Below, one piece after another: positions 27,588 to 37,206 of a DNA stretch of 64,000 nt. A model generated the notes under the pieces. The model saw nothing but the letters and a program-made list of their open reading frames with translations, was not told the origin of the DNA and did not search any database. Origin of the DNA: Flavobacteriaceae bacterium MAR_2010_72 (GTDB lineage Bacteria > Bacteroidota > Bacteroidia > Flavobacteriales > Flavobacteriaceae); contig QXCW01000002.1 in assembly GCA_003550275.1 (NCBI GenBank), forward strand, positions 1,674,001-1,738,000. The letters are read 5' to 3'. Position numbers and translations under genes: made by a program. The stretch's first letter is position 1. Each line of letters starts with the position of its first letter.

Positions 27588-28518
27588 TAATTACTGTTTT
27601 TACAAGTCTATTTTTTTCTTTACTAAACTGAAAGTCAAGTCGGTTAACACCACCATAAGGCATATTGTCTCCAATTTCAATAGCGAAATTATGTTGTGCT
27701 ATCAAAGCTTCGTGACCTGCTCTATTAAGGGTGATTTTTTCCTTTTCCTCGTTGTAAAAAATAGACAGTTTATCAATGATTCGGGATAATTGAACATCAC
27801 CAAAGCCGTAGTAGCCTTGATAGTTAAGCGCATATCCCAATAAATGATGTTTTGATTTAATATGATTATCCTTTATAATCTTTAAAATATTTCCTTCTAA
27901 AATATTAAGTCCACTTTTTTGATCTGGAAATCGCTCTAAATGTGCTTTCAAACAATTGGATAAATATTTAAAGGATGATTTTTTTGTGATGTAGTGTTTA
28001 AATAGATTATGATCCTTTCCGCAATAGGTTTTCCATATAGTTTCGGCTAGATCAATATCTTCGGCTTTAAGTTTTACTTTTTTACGGTAATGATGAAACA
28101 GCTCACTAGAACTTAATTCAGACAAACCCTTTAAGTTCTTCTTACCAGTCAAACGACCGCTACATACCAAATATAAAGGAAGATCAACTTTTTTCTGTTG
28201 AAGTAAGCTAATCACGGCTACAAGGTTAATATGGCAAAACAAATCATACTCAAACCACAAAACCACTTCGGTATAATCGCTTAAGTCGTTTAGTTCCCTT
28301 ATTTCCGTAACATATTCAGACTCGTTAATTTCGATGTCGTAATAGTCATTAAGGAATTCTTTGCGTTTGTTTATAAACGAATCACTATCAATGATGACTT
28401 CAGTTGGTCCTTCACACAGCATTTCTTGCCAAGTTAAAAAACCGCCTTCAATATTCAATTCCTTAAGGTAATTGGTTAAGCTGGTCCCATTGGTGATATG
28501 AAGAATCTTCTCTGCCAT
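27577..28518 (-). CDS. DUF1835 domain-containing protein
   Basis: The 313-residue product starts EKILHITNGTSLTNYLKEL and has GGFLTWQEMLCEGPT at about residues 26-40, the recognisable DUF1835 domain. The C-terminal half is helical and carries the DUF3658-like tail found in relatives. The family is widespread in Firmicutes and Bacteroidota and has no assigned role. It sits four bases after the SUI1 gene and overlaps the nucleoside phosphorylase gene by 11 bases. The context hints at nucleoside or nucleotide metabolism, but this is only inference. Confidence 0.82.
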   Translation of the reverse strand: MAEKILHITNGTSLTNYLKELNIEGGFLTWQEMLCEGPTEVIIDSDSFINKRKEFLNDYYDIEINESEYVTEIRELNDLSDYTEVVLWFEYDLFCHINLVAVISLLQQKKVDLPLYLVCSGRLTGKKNLKGLSELSSSELFHHYRKKVKLKAEDIDLAETIWKTYCGKDHNLFKHYITKKSSFKYLSNCLKAHLERFPDQKSGLNILEGNILKIIKDNHIKSKHHLLGYALNYQGYYGFGDVQLSRIIDKLSIFYNEEKEKITLNRAGHEALIAQHNFAIEIGDNMPYGGVNRLDFQFSKEKNRLVKTVINAH

Positions 28519-28522
28519 AATT

Positions 28523-28852
28523 TCAGCCTCCTACACGCTTAACATTAAATCCTTTGGCTTTTAACAGTTGCATGATCTTGTCTCTGTAATCTCCTTGAAT
28601 AATGATCTTATCATCTTTAAAACTTCCACCAACACTTAAGGTTTGTTTGAGTTCTTTTGCTAATAATTTAAAGTCTTCTGTTGCTCCAGTATAACCTTCC
28701 AAAATAGTAATTGGCTTTCCTTTTCGTTTTTCGTATTTACAAATAATGGGGTCATCCTGCATCCAAATGGAATCCTTTTCTTCACCTTCTTCATTTATAT
28801 CTTCAGAAACATGGTCGGGAAACATTTTTTTAAGCTGATCCTGCAAATCCAT
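28523..28852 (-). CDS. SUI1/eIF1-family translation factor
   Basis: The 109-residue product has the SUI1 domain in its C-terminal two thirds: RKGKPITILEGYTGATEDFKLLA, then SVGGSFKDDKIIIQGDYRDKI with the glycine-rich turn, ending in a short strand (GFNVKRVGG). The bacterial family (YciH in E. coli) resembles eukaryotic eIF1 and affects start-site fidelity in translation. It lies four bases after the 2OG oxygenase gene and four before DUF1835. The N-terminal 35 residues are acidic and probably flexible. Confidence 0.92.
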   Translation of the reverse strand: MDLQDQLKKMFPDHVSEDINEEGEEKDSIWMQDDPIICKYEKRKGKPITILEGYTGATEDFKLLAKELKQTLSVGGSFKDDKIIIQGDYRDKIMQLLKAKGFNVKRVGG

Positions 28853-28856
28853 GGTA

Positions 28857-29807
28857 TTATTTTTTAATTAAGCCTAAATCGACTAATCGCTCATGCAAAA
28901 ATTCACCAGCAGTTATGTCGTTATACTGTTTAGGGTTTTCTTCATCTATACAGCTTTCTAAAACATCCAATTTCATTTCGCTAATGGGATGCATAAAAAA
29001 CGGTATTGAATAACGAGATGTTCCCCAAAGTTCTCTAGGAGGATTAATAACTCTATGAATAGTGGATTTTAATTTATTATTGGTATGTCGTGATAACATG
29101 TCCCCAACATTTATCATGAGTTCATCTGGATCGGCAATAGCATCTATCCATTCGCCTTTGTGATTTTGAACTTGCAAACCCCGACCTTGAGCACCCATTA
29201 AAAGTGTGATAAGATTAATATCACCATGGGCAGCGGCTCTAACAGCTTCTTTGGGTTCTTCCAAAATAGGTGGATAATGTATTGGTCTTAAAATTGAATT
29301 CCCATTGTGTATATAATGATCAAAATAGGTCTCTTCAAGATTCAAGTGCAAAGCTAGCGCACGAAGCACATATTTAGCTGTTTTTTCCAACATGCGGTAA
29401 GCTTCTTTTCCAACTTCATTGAATTCTGGAAGTTCTTCAACAATAACATTGGCAGGATACTCGGCTTCTAATTTTGGATTGGCTTCAACATACTGTCCAA
29501 AATGCCAAAACTCTTTGAGATCGCCTTCTTTTTTGCCTTTAGCACTTTCTTTTCCAAAGGACACATAACCACGTTGACCACCTATATCTGGAATTTCATA
29601 TTTTTGTTTAATCTCAACAGGCAAATTAAAAAACTTTTTAACTTCGCTGTAAAGATCATCCACAAGTTGATCATCTAAAAAATGGCCCTTTAAGGCCACA
29701 AAACCAATTTCCTCATAGGCTTTGCCAATCTCATCTATAAATTTTTGCTTCTTAATTGGATCTCCAGAAATAAAATCATGGAGATTCACGCTTGGTATTA
29801 TATTCAT
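28857..29807 (-). CDS. 2-oxoglutarate/Fe(II) oxygenase of the isopenicillin N synthase family
   Basis: The 316-residue protein has the DIOX_N domain (residues 1-120; IPSVNLHDF at the N-terminus) and the 2OG-FeII_Oxy domain (about 165-290). The iron facial triad is His194 and Asp196 in HGDIN, and His251 in STIHRV; the oxoglutarate-binding Arg is in SRYSIPFF. It probably hydroxylates or otherwise oxidises a small molecule in the cytosol. The family is wide, from plant hormone enzymes to antibiotic synthases, and the substrate cannot be told. It is the first gene of the five-gene minus-strand operon. Confidence 0.9.
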   Translation of the reverse strand: MNIIPSVNLHDFISGDPIKKQKFIDEIGKAYEEIGFVALKGHFLDDQLVDDLYSEVKKFFNLPVEIKQKYEIPDIGGQRGYVSFGKESAKGKKEGDLKEFWHFGQYVEANPKLEAEYPANVIVEELPEFNEVGKEAYRMLEKTAKYVLRALALHLNLEETYFDHYIHNGNSILRPIHYPPILEEPKEAVRAAAHGDINLITLLMGAQGRGLQVQNHKGEWIDAIADPDELMINVGDMLSRHTNNKLKSTIHRVINPPRELWGTSRYSIPFFMHPISEMKLDVLESCIDEENPKQYNDITAGEFLHERLVDLGLIKK

Positions 29808-29957
29808 TTGTCTAACTTTTAAATCAAGGTTGAATATACAAATGTAGCGAAAAACATTGTTAAAATCTGAAAGTTCATTTGGTCTAAAAAAAGTAATGCG
29901 TACGTATTAGTCTATCATTTTTATTTACATTTGACTTACCATCTTAAATTAGTTGTC

Positions 29958-31958
29958 ATGTTGACCTCAATCAAAAAACATATCCTATTCGACAAAAAAG
30001 GGTTAGATAATGAAACGCTTTTAAACCTCTATTCAAACATGTTAAAACCACGGTTGATCGAGGAAAAAATGTTGATTTTATTGCGTCAAGGAAAAATATC
30101 AAAATGGTTTTCAGGCATTGGCCAAGAGGCAATTGCTGTAGGGGTTACTATGGCGCTTAAAAACGACGAGTATATTTTACCTATGCATCGTAATCTGGGC
30201 GTATTCACAACAAGAGAAATTCCTTTCCAAAGATTATTTGCCCAGTGGCAAGGAAAAGCAAGTGGGTTTACCAAAGGCCGTGATCGCTCATTCCATTTTG
30301 GAACTCAAGACTACAACATTGTTGGTATGATTTCGCATTTAGGACCACAATTAGGCGTTGCAGACGGCATAGCTTTAGCCAATGTTTTAAATAATAAGAA
30401 TCATGTCACAGCAGTTTTTACAGGTGAAGGAGGTACAAGTGAGGGCGATTTTCACGAAGCATTAAATGTAGCTTCGGTTTGGCAATTACCGGTTATCTTT
30501 TGCATTGAAAATAACGGTTATGGTCTGTCAACACCAACAAGTGAGCAATATCATTGTAAAGATTTAGCCGATCGTGGTAAGGGCTACGGTATGGAGGCAT
30601 TTGTCCTTGATGGCAATAATATTATTGAAGTATATACCAAAGTCAAAAAGCTTGCTGAAAGTATTAGAAAACGGCCTAGACCTATCCTAATTGAGTTTAA
30701 AACCTTCAGGATGCGAGGTCATGAGGAAGCCAGCGGGACAAAGTATGTACCTGAACAACTTATGGCAGAGTGGGAACTTAAAGATCCTATAAAAAGTTTC
30801 AAGAACTACTTGTTAAAAGAAAAAGTGCTGACTCCAGAAAAGGATGAAGCACTCGCTTTAAAAATTAAGGAAGACATCGAAACTGCTTTGGAGCAAGCCT
30901 ATGCTGAACAACCTATCACACCAAATGAAAGTGTAGAATTAAATGATGTATATAAATCATTTGAATATCAACACATTGAAGGTGATTCAGAAGTTCAAGA
31001 GATAAGGTTTATTGATGCTATTTCACAAGGATTACGACAATCCATGCAGCAGCATAATAACCTTGTGATTATGGGGCAGGATATTGCAGAATATGGAGGT
31101 GTTTTTAAAATCACAGAAGGTTTTGTAAATGAATTTAGTAAGGAACGTGTTCGTAATACTCCCATTTGCGAATCTGCCATCGTTGAAGCTGCTATGGGCT
31201 TATCTATAGCTGGAATGAAAGCCGTTGTTGAAATGCAATTTGCTGATTTTGTTAGTTCTGGCTTTAATCCTATTGTTAACTATTTAGCTAAATCTCATTA
31301 CCGTTGGAACCAGAATGCCGATGTTGTAATTCGAATGCCCTGTGGTGGTGGAGTAGCAGCAGGACCTTTTCATTCACAAACCAATGAGGCTTGGTTTACT
31401 AAAACACCAGGACTAAAAGTAGTATACCCTGCGTTTCCGTATGATGCCAAAGGCTTATTGGCTACGGCTATTAATGACCCAAATCCTGTGTTGTATTTTG
31501 AACATAAAGCCCTTTATAGAAATATTCGACAAGAAGTGCCTAAAGATTATTTTACGATTCCATTTGGCAAGGCTTCAGTTTTAAAAGAAGGTATTGACGT
31601 TACCATTATTACCTATGGGGCTGGCGTGCATTGGGCATTAGAAACTCTCGGGAATAATTTGGAGATCAAAGCCGATCTCATTGATTTAAGAACGCTTCAA
31701 CCTCTGGATACCGAAGCCATTTATGAGTCTGTTAAAAAAACTGGGCGAGCTATTATTCTACAAGAAGATTCTTTATTTGGTGGTATTGCTAGTGATATTT
31801 CAGCCCTTATTATGGAGGAATGTTTTGAATATTTGGATGCTCCCGTAAAGCGCGTGGCGAGTATGGAAACACCTATTCCGTTCATCAACCAATTGGAAAA
31901 TCAATATTTGGCAAAAAGTAGATTTGAAGTCGAATTAAAAAAGCTCTTATCGTATTAG
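29958..31958 (+). CDS. 2-oxoacid (branched-chain) dehydrogenase E1, alpha and beta subunits fused
   Basis: The 666-residue product joins E1 alpha (about residues 1-330) and E1 beta (about 345-666) in one chain. The alpha part has the thiamine-diphosphate motif starting GEGGTSEGDFHEALN at Gly156 and ending in ENNGYGLSTP. The beta part begins EIRFIDAISQGLRQSM and contains MGQDIAEYGGVF and PCGGGVAAGPFHSQ. It decarboxylates a 2-oxoacid, most likely a branched-chain one, and passes the acyl group to E2 lipoamide. The E2 and E3 genes are not in the window. The ATG at 29958 is preferred over a TTG at 29931. Confidence 0.9.
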   Translation: MLTSIKKHILFDKKGLDNETLLNLYSNMLKPRLIEEKMLILLRQGKISKWFSGIGQEAIAVGVTMALKNDEYILPMHRNLGVFTTREIPFQRLFAQWQGKASGFTKGRDRSFHFGTQDYNIVGMISHLGPQLGVADGIALANVLNNKNHVTAVFTGEGGTSEGDFHEALNVASVWQLPVIFCIENNGYGLSTPTSEQYHCKDLADRGKGYGMEAFVLDGNNIIEVYTKVKKLAESIRKRPRPILIEFKTFRMRGHEEASGTKYVPEQLMAEWELKDPIKSFKNYLLKEKVLTPEKDEALALKIKEDIETALEQAYAEQPITPNESVELNDVYKSFEYQHIEGDSEVQEIRFIDAISQGLRQSMQQHNNLVIMGQDIAEYGGVFKITEGFVNEFSKERVRNTPICESAIVEAAMGLSIAGMKAVVEMQFADFVSSGFNPIVNYLAKSHYRWNQNADVVIRMPCGGGVAAGPFHSQTNEAWFTKTPGLKVVYPAFPYDAKGLLATAINDPNPVLYFEHKALYRNIRQEVPKDYFTIPFGKASVLKEGIDVTIITYGAGVHWALETLGNNLEIKADLIDLRTLQPLDTEAIYESVKKTGRAIILQEDSLFGGIASDISALIMEECFEYLDAPVKRVASMETPIPFINQLENQYLAKSRFEVELKKLLSY

Positions 31959-32053
31959 TTCAAATAATTTATTACCCATTTACAATTCCCGAAAAAATAC
32001 TTTAACTTGCTAGACCTAACCATTTCTTTTTAGAAAGTTAATTTAAATTTCCA

Positions 32054-35000
32054 ATGAAACAGTTTAAAATTACATGCCTCTCTCTCATCATTTCACTTTC
32101 TGCTTTTTTGATGTCTGCTCAAAAAATTGATGACAATACCTTTAGTGGTTTAAAATTCAGAAATATCGGACCTGCTTTCACTTCTGGTCGGATAGCCGAT
32201 ATTGCCATTCACCCAACTAATGAAAACGTTTGGTATGTTGCAGTAGGTTCTGGCGGTGTATGGAAAACTGAAAATTCCGGAACTACCTGGACACCGGTTT
32301 TTGATAAGGAAAAAAGTTATTCAACGGGCAGCATTGCCATCGATCCCAATAACCCACACACGATTTGGGTGGGATCAGGAGAAAATGTTGGCGGTCGCCA
32401 TGTTGCTTTTGGTGATGGTATTTATGTAAGCCATGATGATGGTGCCACTTGGAAAAACATGGGACTAAAAACCTCTGAACATTTGTCCACAATTATTGTA
32501 CATCCCGAAGATTCGAATATAGTTTGGGTCGCCTCTCAAGGTCCGTTGTGGACTTCTGGTGGTGAACGAGGTGTTTATAAAACTTCTGATGGCGGTAAAA
32601 CATGGAATCGAACCCTTGGCGATGCTGAATGGGTAGGTGCCACTGATATAGTAATTGATCCTAACCATCCGGATATTTTATATGCAGCAACTTGGCAACG
32701 TCAAAGAACAGTCGCCGCGTATTTAGGCGGTGGACCTGGAACTGGAATTTTCAAGAGCACTGATGGTGGTGACACTTGGATTGAATTAAAAAATGGTATT
32801 CCAAAATCTAATTTGGGGAAAATAGGTTTGGCCATCTCACCTTTCAATTCCGATGTGATTTATGCAGCAATTGAATTGGATCGAACAACGGGAGGGATTT
32901 ACATCTCTACAAACAGAGGTGAATCTTGGAATAAACAATCGGATACTGTTTCTGGAGGTACTGGACCTCATTATTATCAAGAGTTATATGCGTCTCCACA
33001 TCATGAAGGGCAATTGTTTCTTATGAATAATACAGTTTTGATTTCTGATGATCACGGAAAGACCTTTAGAAGAATGAATGAGCGAAATAAGCATGGTGAT
33101 AGTCATGCTATGGCATTTAAAGCTTCTGACCCCAATTATGTGCTATTTGGAACTGATGGAGGGCTTTATGAAAGTTTCGATTTGACAAAATCGTGGAAGT
33201 TTATAAGTAATTTACCTATTACACAATATTATAAATTAGCCGTTGATGACTCAAAACCATTTTACAATATCTATGGTGGAACTCAAGATAATGGTTCTCA
33301 TGGTGGGCCTTCGCAAACAATGAGCCGAATTGGCATCGTCAGTGCCGATTGGTGGAAAACTTTAGGAGCAGATGGTCATCAATCTGCCATAGAACCTGGA
33401 AATCCTAATATTACTTATGGAGAATTTCAACAAGGTGCTTTGTGGCGAATTGACCAAACCACGAAGGAAACTGTTTTTATTCAACCACAACCAAGAGAAG
33501 GTGAACCCTACGAGCGTTTCAATTGGGACGCGCCAATTTTAATCAGTCCACACAAACCCTCAAGGCTCTATTTTGCATCACAAAGAGTTTGGAAATCTGA
33601 AAACAGAGGAGACGATTGGACACCAATTTCAAAGGATTTAACCCTTAATCAAGACCGAATTACACTGCCAATGTTTGGCAAGCAACAAAGCTGGGATAAT
33701 GCTTGGGATGTCGGGGCAATGTCCAATTACAATACGATTACTTCATTAGCAGAATCACCAAAACAAGAAGGTTTAATTTATGCAGGAACTGATGATGGTA
33801 TTATTCAAGTAACTGAAGATGGTGGTGCCACTTGGAAAAAAATGAGTTTAGGTTCTATAAAAGGGCTTCCCCAAACACCTTTTGTCAATGATGTTAGAGC
33901 CGATTTATTTGATGCGAACGTAGTTTACGCCGCTTTAGACAATCATAAATATGGCGATTATAAACCCTATCTTCTTAAAAGTACTGATAAAGGTAAATCA
34001 TGGTCTTTAATCAATGGCGATTTACCAAATACGCTTTTAACCTGGCGTCTGGTGCAAGATCATGTTAAGAAAGATCTCTTGTTTGCCGCAACCGAATATG
34101 GTATTTATTTTACATCAAACGGCGGAAAAAATTGGATTCAATTAAAAGGTGGCATTCCAACAATTGCATTCAGGGATATAACGATACAACGCCGCGAAAA
34201 TGATCTCGTAGGGGCTTCCTTTGGTCGTGGGTTCTTCATTTTAGATGATATTTCTCCGCTACGAAATTTTGATGCTTCTATGTTGAATTCTGAAGCTACT
34301 TTATTCGATATTAAAGATGCGTATTGGTACGTGCCATCCAACGACAAAGCAGGTGGGCAAGGTGATGACCGTTATGTAGCTGATAATCCTCCTTATGGAG
34401 CGAACTTCACATACTTTATGGCCGATAAAATCAATAGCTTAAAAGATGAACGTAAGAATAAAGAGAAAACAAACACCGATTTCCCAGGCTGGGATGCACT
34501 TGAAGCGGAAAAGAACGAAGATGGTCCTTTAGTACTATTAATTATAAATGATGCCGATGGTAACATTGTAAATACTATTAAAGGCTCAAACAAAAAAGGC
34601 TTTAATCGGGTGAATTGGGAACTTAATTATCCTAATAAAAGCGGAGAGGAATTAAGTGATAATAGAGATGGTTTTAGTGACGGCTTTTTAAAAGCTACTC
34701 CAGGTAGCTATACCGTCACTTTAGTTAAACGTGTCAATGGAGTGACTACCGCCTTGCAAGAACCAAAATCATTTAACGTAGTGCCTTTATATGATGGCGC
34801 TTTGCCTAGAAAATCGTATAATGACATCAATGCATTTAGAGAAGCTATTGTAGATTTTCAACAAGACCTTAAGTCAACAGATATACTGATCTCAAAAAAC
34901 CTAGACCAAATTGATGCCATGAAACGAGCCGCGAACAAAACTACCCAATCAAACACCGAAGTATTAAAAAGTATTAATGACGCTCGTGTCAAACTATTGG

Positions 35001-35281
35001 AAATCAAAAAAGCGTTTTCTGGACATCCAATCAAAGATGAAATAGGAGAACGCTCAGACCCAACTCCAAACGATGCAAGAGGTATAGCACGTGTCATTGT
35101 CAATAGCACCTATGGTCCAACGGGAACACATAAAGCAACTTTAAATAGGGCTAGCAAACAATTATTAGAGATTAAGGCAAAACTAAAACCCATAACCAAT
35201 ACTGTATTACCAGCTATAGAAAAAGCTTTAAAAGCTGCAGGCGCACCTTGGATTGAAGGGCAAGGCCTAATTGATAATTAA
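32054..35281 (+). CDS. Exported VPS10/Asp-box (BNR) beta-propeller protein, paralogue 1
   Basis: The 1075-residue precursor has a signal peptide ending around MSAQ (residue 23). It is built of repeated Asp-box units (S-x-D-x-G-x-T-W), for example KTSDGGKTWNR, KSTDGGDTWIEL, TEDGGATWKKM, STDKGKSWSLI and TSNGGKNWIQL, forming one or two beta-propellers over residues 30-740. The last 200 residues form a helical domain ending in a conserved GAPWIEGQG. Proteins of this sortilin/VPS10-like family are common in Bacteroidota and may be glycosidase- or peptidase-related; no catalytic role is shown. A close paralogue lies at 44200. Confidence 0.85.
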   Translation: MKQFKITCLSLIISLSAFLMSAQKIDDNTFSGLKFRNIGPAFTSGRIADIAIHPTNENVWYVAVGSGGVWKTENSGTTWTPVFDKEKSYSTGSIAIDPNNPHTIWVGSGENVGGRHVAFGDGIYVSHDDGATWKNMGLKTSEHLSTIIVHPEDSNIVWVASQGPLWTSGGERGVYKTSDGGKTWNRTLGDAEWVGATDIVIDPNHPDILYAATWQRQRTVAAYLGGGPGTGIFKSTDGGDTWIELKNGIPKSNLGKIGLAISPFNSDVIYAAIELDRTTGGIYISTNRGESWNKQSDTVSGGTGPHYYQELYASPHHEGQLFLMNNTVLISDDHGKTFRRMNERNKHGDSHAMAFKASDPNYVLFGTDGGLYESFDLTKSWKFISNLPITQYYKLAVDDSKPFYNIYGGTQDNGSHGGPSQTMSRIGIVSADWWKTLGADGHQSAIEPGNPNITYGEFQQGALWRIDQTTKETVFIQPQPREGEPYERFNWDAPILISPHKPSRLYFASQRVWKSENRGDDWTPISKDLTLNQDRITLPMFGKQQSWDNAWDVGAMSNYNTITSLAESPKQEGLIYAGTDDGIIQVTEDGGATWKKMSLGSIKGLPQTPFVNDVRADLFDANVVYAALDNHKYGDYKPYLLKSTDKGKSWSLINGDLPNTLLTWRLVQDHVKKDLLFAATEYGIYFTSNGGKNWIQLKGGIPTIAFRDITIQRRENDLVGASFGRGFFILDDISPLRNFDASMLNSEATLFDIKDAYWYVPSNDKAGGQGDDRYVADNPPYGANFTYFMADKINSLKDERKNKEKTNTDFPGWDALEAEKNEDGPLVLLIINDADGNIVNTIKGSNKKGFNRVNWELNYPNKSGEELSDNRDGFSDGFLKATPGSYTVTLVKRVNGVTTALQEPKSFNVVPLYDGALPRKSYNDINAFREAIVDFQQDLKSTDILISKNLDQIDAMKRAANKTTQSNTEVLKSINDARVKLLEIKKAFSGHPIKDEIGERSDPTPNDARGIARVIVNSTYGPTGTHKATLNRASKQLLEIKAKLKPITNTVLPAIEKALKAAGAPWIEGQGLIDN

Positions 35282-35300
35282 AACAACCCAAACTCAAATA

Positions 35301-35336
35301 AAAAACCCGATACCTAAAGGCTATCGGGTTTTTCGT
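35301..35336. terminator. Bidirectional intrinsic terminator
   Basis: The arms AAAAACCCGATA and TATCGGGTTTTT with a nine-base loop lie between the convergent VPS10-like gene and dipeptidase gene. T-runs follow on both strands. Confidence 0.9.
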
Positions 35337-35350
35337 TTATTATATAGAAT

Positions 35351-36667
35351 CTATTCTGCTTGAATTCGTTTAGCCACTGCCTCAACTTCATCCAACACCC
35401 GCAATAAATTACTGCTCCAAAGCATGGCAATTTGCTCTTCGGTGTAACCACGTTTAACAAGCTCTAATGTGACATTAAAGGTTTCAGAAGCATCGCTCCA
35501 ACCTTCAACACCGCCGCCGCCATCAAAATCACTGCTAATACCGACATGCTCCAATCCTATTTTTTCAACCAAATAATCAATATGATCCACAAAATCCTGA
35601 ACATTCACTGCAGGTGGAAGACCAGGCATTGATTTGGCCTTTTCTTTTACAATGCTTCTCATAGCGATATAAGTATCCAAATAGGCACTTCGTTCATTCG
35701 TTGGTAAAGCCATAATTTCTTTTCTCGCCATCCAAGGTTTTCCAAGTGAATCCATAACTTCTTTTTCAAGAACCTTTAAAGCTTCGCTTCTAGCGTCATC
35801 TTTTTCTTTATTGACATAAGCTTGAAACGCAACAGTTTGTACAACACCGCCATTTTTCTTCAACCAGCCTAATTGTTCATCATCAAGGTTTCTACTATGG
35901 TCACAAAGTGCTCGCGCAGAAGAATGCGAAGCAATAATTGGAGCCTGACTCAATTCAAACATTTGTTTTATAGCTTCTTTTGATGGATGGGAAATATCGA
36001 TCATCATACCAAGGCGGTTCATTTCTTTTACCACTTCTTTACCTAAATCACTTAATCCGTCATGCAACCAAATGCTATCAGCTTCACCCGTGTTACTATC
36101 ACTCAATTGGCTATGACCGTTGTGTGCCAAGGACATATAGCGCCCACCAAGATTGTAGAATTTTTCAACATTTTTAATATCCTTTCCAACTGGATAGCCA
36201 TTTTCAATACCTATCATGGCAACTTTCTTTCCAGATTTTACAATACGTCTTACATCATCAGATGTAGTTGCTAATTCAATTTGATCGGGAGCAATTTCTT
36301 TAACTAATTTATGAATGGCATCAAACTTGGATATTGCATTTTCATACGCTTTTTTATAGCCTTCATCTGTTAAAGTATCTTGACCCGTGTAAACAATAAA
36401 CCATGCAACATCCAAGCCACCTGCTTTCATTTTTGGTAAATTCACTTGAGAATCTAAATCTTGAGTATAGTTAATTGAATCTGTGAAATTCTTGACATTG
36501 ATATCACAATGCGTGTCAAGCGTAATTACGCGTTCATGAATAGCTTTTGCTTTTTCGATAAGCGCTATGGAATCTTTAGCGCGTTCAGCGGTTTCAGAGG
36601 CTTTTGAATCGTTTTTACAGGACATAAGTGTGGTTGCTAAACAAATAGTAATAATGGATAATTTCAT
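35351..36667 (-). CDS. Exported M19-family (renal) dipeptidase, lipoprotein
   Basis: The 438-residue precursor has a lipobox MSC at Cys17. The metallopeptidase M19 domain covers about residues 40-430. Its first zinc motif is LDTHCDI with the His-x-Asp pair; further ligands are in MSLAHNG, PIIASHSSARALCDHSRN, and VGISSDFDGG. It hydrolyses dipeptides, including some D-amino-acid-containing ones, on the periplasmic or outer face. The S9A peptidase gene downstream on the other strand, and the VPS10-like genes, suggest a shared role in protein use as food. Confidence 0.93.
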   Translation of the reverse strand: MKLSIITICLATTLMSCKNDSKASETAERAKDSIALIEKAKAIHERVITLDTHCDINVKNFTDSINYTQDLDSQVNLPKMKAGGLDVAWFIVYTGQDTLTDEGYKKAYENAISKFDAIHKLVKEIAPDQIELATTSDDVRRIVKSGKKVAMIGIENGYPVGKDIKNVEKFYNLGGRYMSLAHNGHSQLSDSNTGEADSIWLHDGLSDLGKEVVKEMNRLGMMIDISHPSKEAIKQMFELSQAPIIASHSSARALCDHSRNLDDEQLGWLKKNGGVVQTVAFQAYVNKEKDDARSEALKVLEKEVMDSLGKPWMARKEIMALPTNERSAYLDTYIAMRSIVKEKAKSMPGLPPAVNVQDFVDHIDYLVEKIGLEHVGISSDFDGGGGVEGWSDASETFNVTLELVKRGYTEEQIAMLWSSNLLRVLDEVEAVAKRIQAE

Positions 36668-36746
36668 AAGTTAAAAGTTAATTTTTTTAAACCGTGAATT
36701 TACAAAAAGCTAATTCAACTTAAACAATAAAACTGTATATTTAAAA

Positions 36747-37148
36747 ATGGTTTTCAGGTATCTCATTCCCATATTATTGATATTATTCTATAGTTGTGAA
36801 CAAAAAACAGTTCCTAAATACGAATGGAAATCACTTCGTGTAATAGCGACGGCTTACAATTCAGTTGAGTATCAAACCGATGGGGATCCTCATATTACTG
36901 CCTTTGGAGATAGTTTGAAATCAGGTTTAAAATATATTGCTGTTTCCAATGATTTATATAGGTTGGGATTCAAACATAACACGTTTGTAACCATTGAAGG
37001 GCTAAAAGGAATTTATCTTGTAAAAGACAGAATGCATGAACGCTGGAAGAACAAAATTGATATTTACATGGGTACGGATATAAACGCTGCAAAAGAATGG
37101 GGACGCAAAAAAGTGACCGTTCATTTTAGAGTTCCTCTAAAAAAATAA
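36747..37148 (+). CDS. 3D-domain (RlpA-like double-psi barrel) lipoprotein
   Basis: The 133-residue precursor has a lipobox YSC at Cys17. The mature part has the 3D-domain pattern: VIATAYNSVEYQTDGDP with the conserved ATAY, then IAVSNDLYRLGFKHNTFVTI and a late VKDRMHERWKNKIDIYMG with the Asp residues after which the domain is named. The fold is the double-psi beta barrel of MltA and resuscitation factors, which act on peptidoglycan. It is divergent from the dipeptidase gene and runs 58 bases before the S9A gene. A lytic transglycosylase activity is possible but not shown. Confidence 0.8.
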   Translation: MVFRYLIPILLILFYSCEQKTVPKYEWKSLRVIATAYNSVEYQTDGDPHITAFGDSLKSGLKYIAVSNDLYRLGFKHNTFVTIEGLKGIYLVKDRMHERWKNKIDIYMGTDINAAKEWGRKKVTVHFRVPLKK

Positions 37149-37206
37149 ATCTGTTCATAATTTTAAATTTCACTAGCTTTATATGCTAAATTTTAATCCA
37201 TTATTT

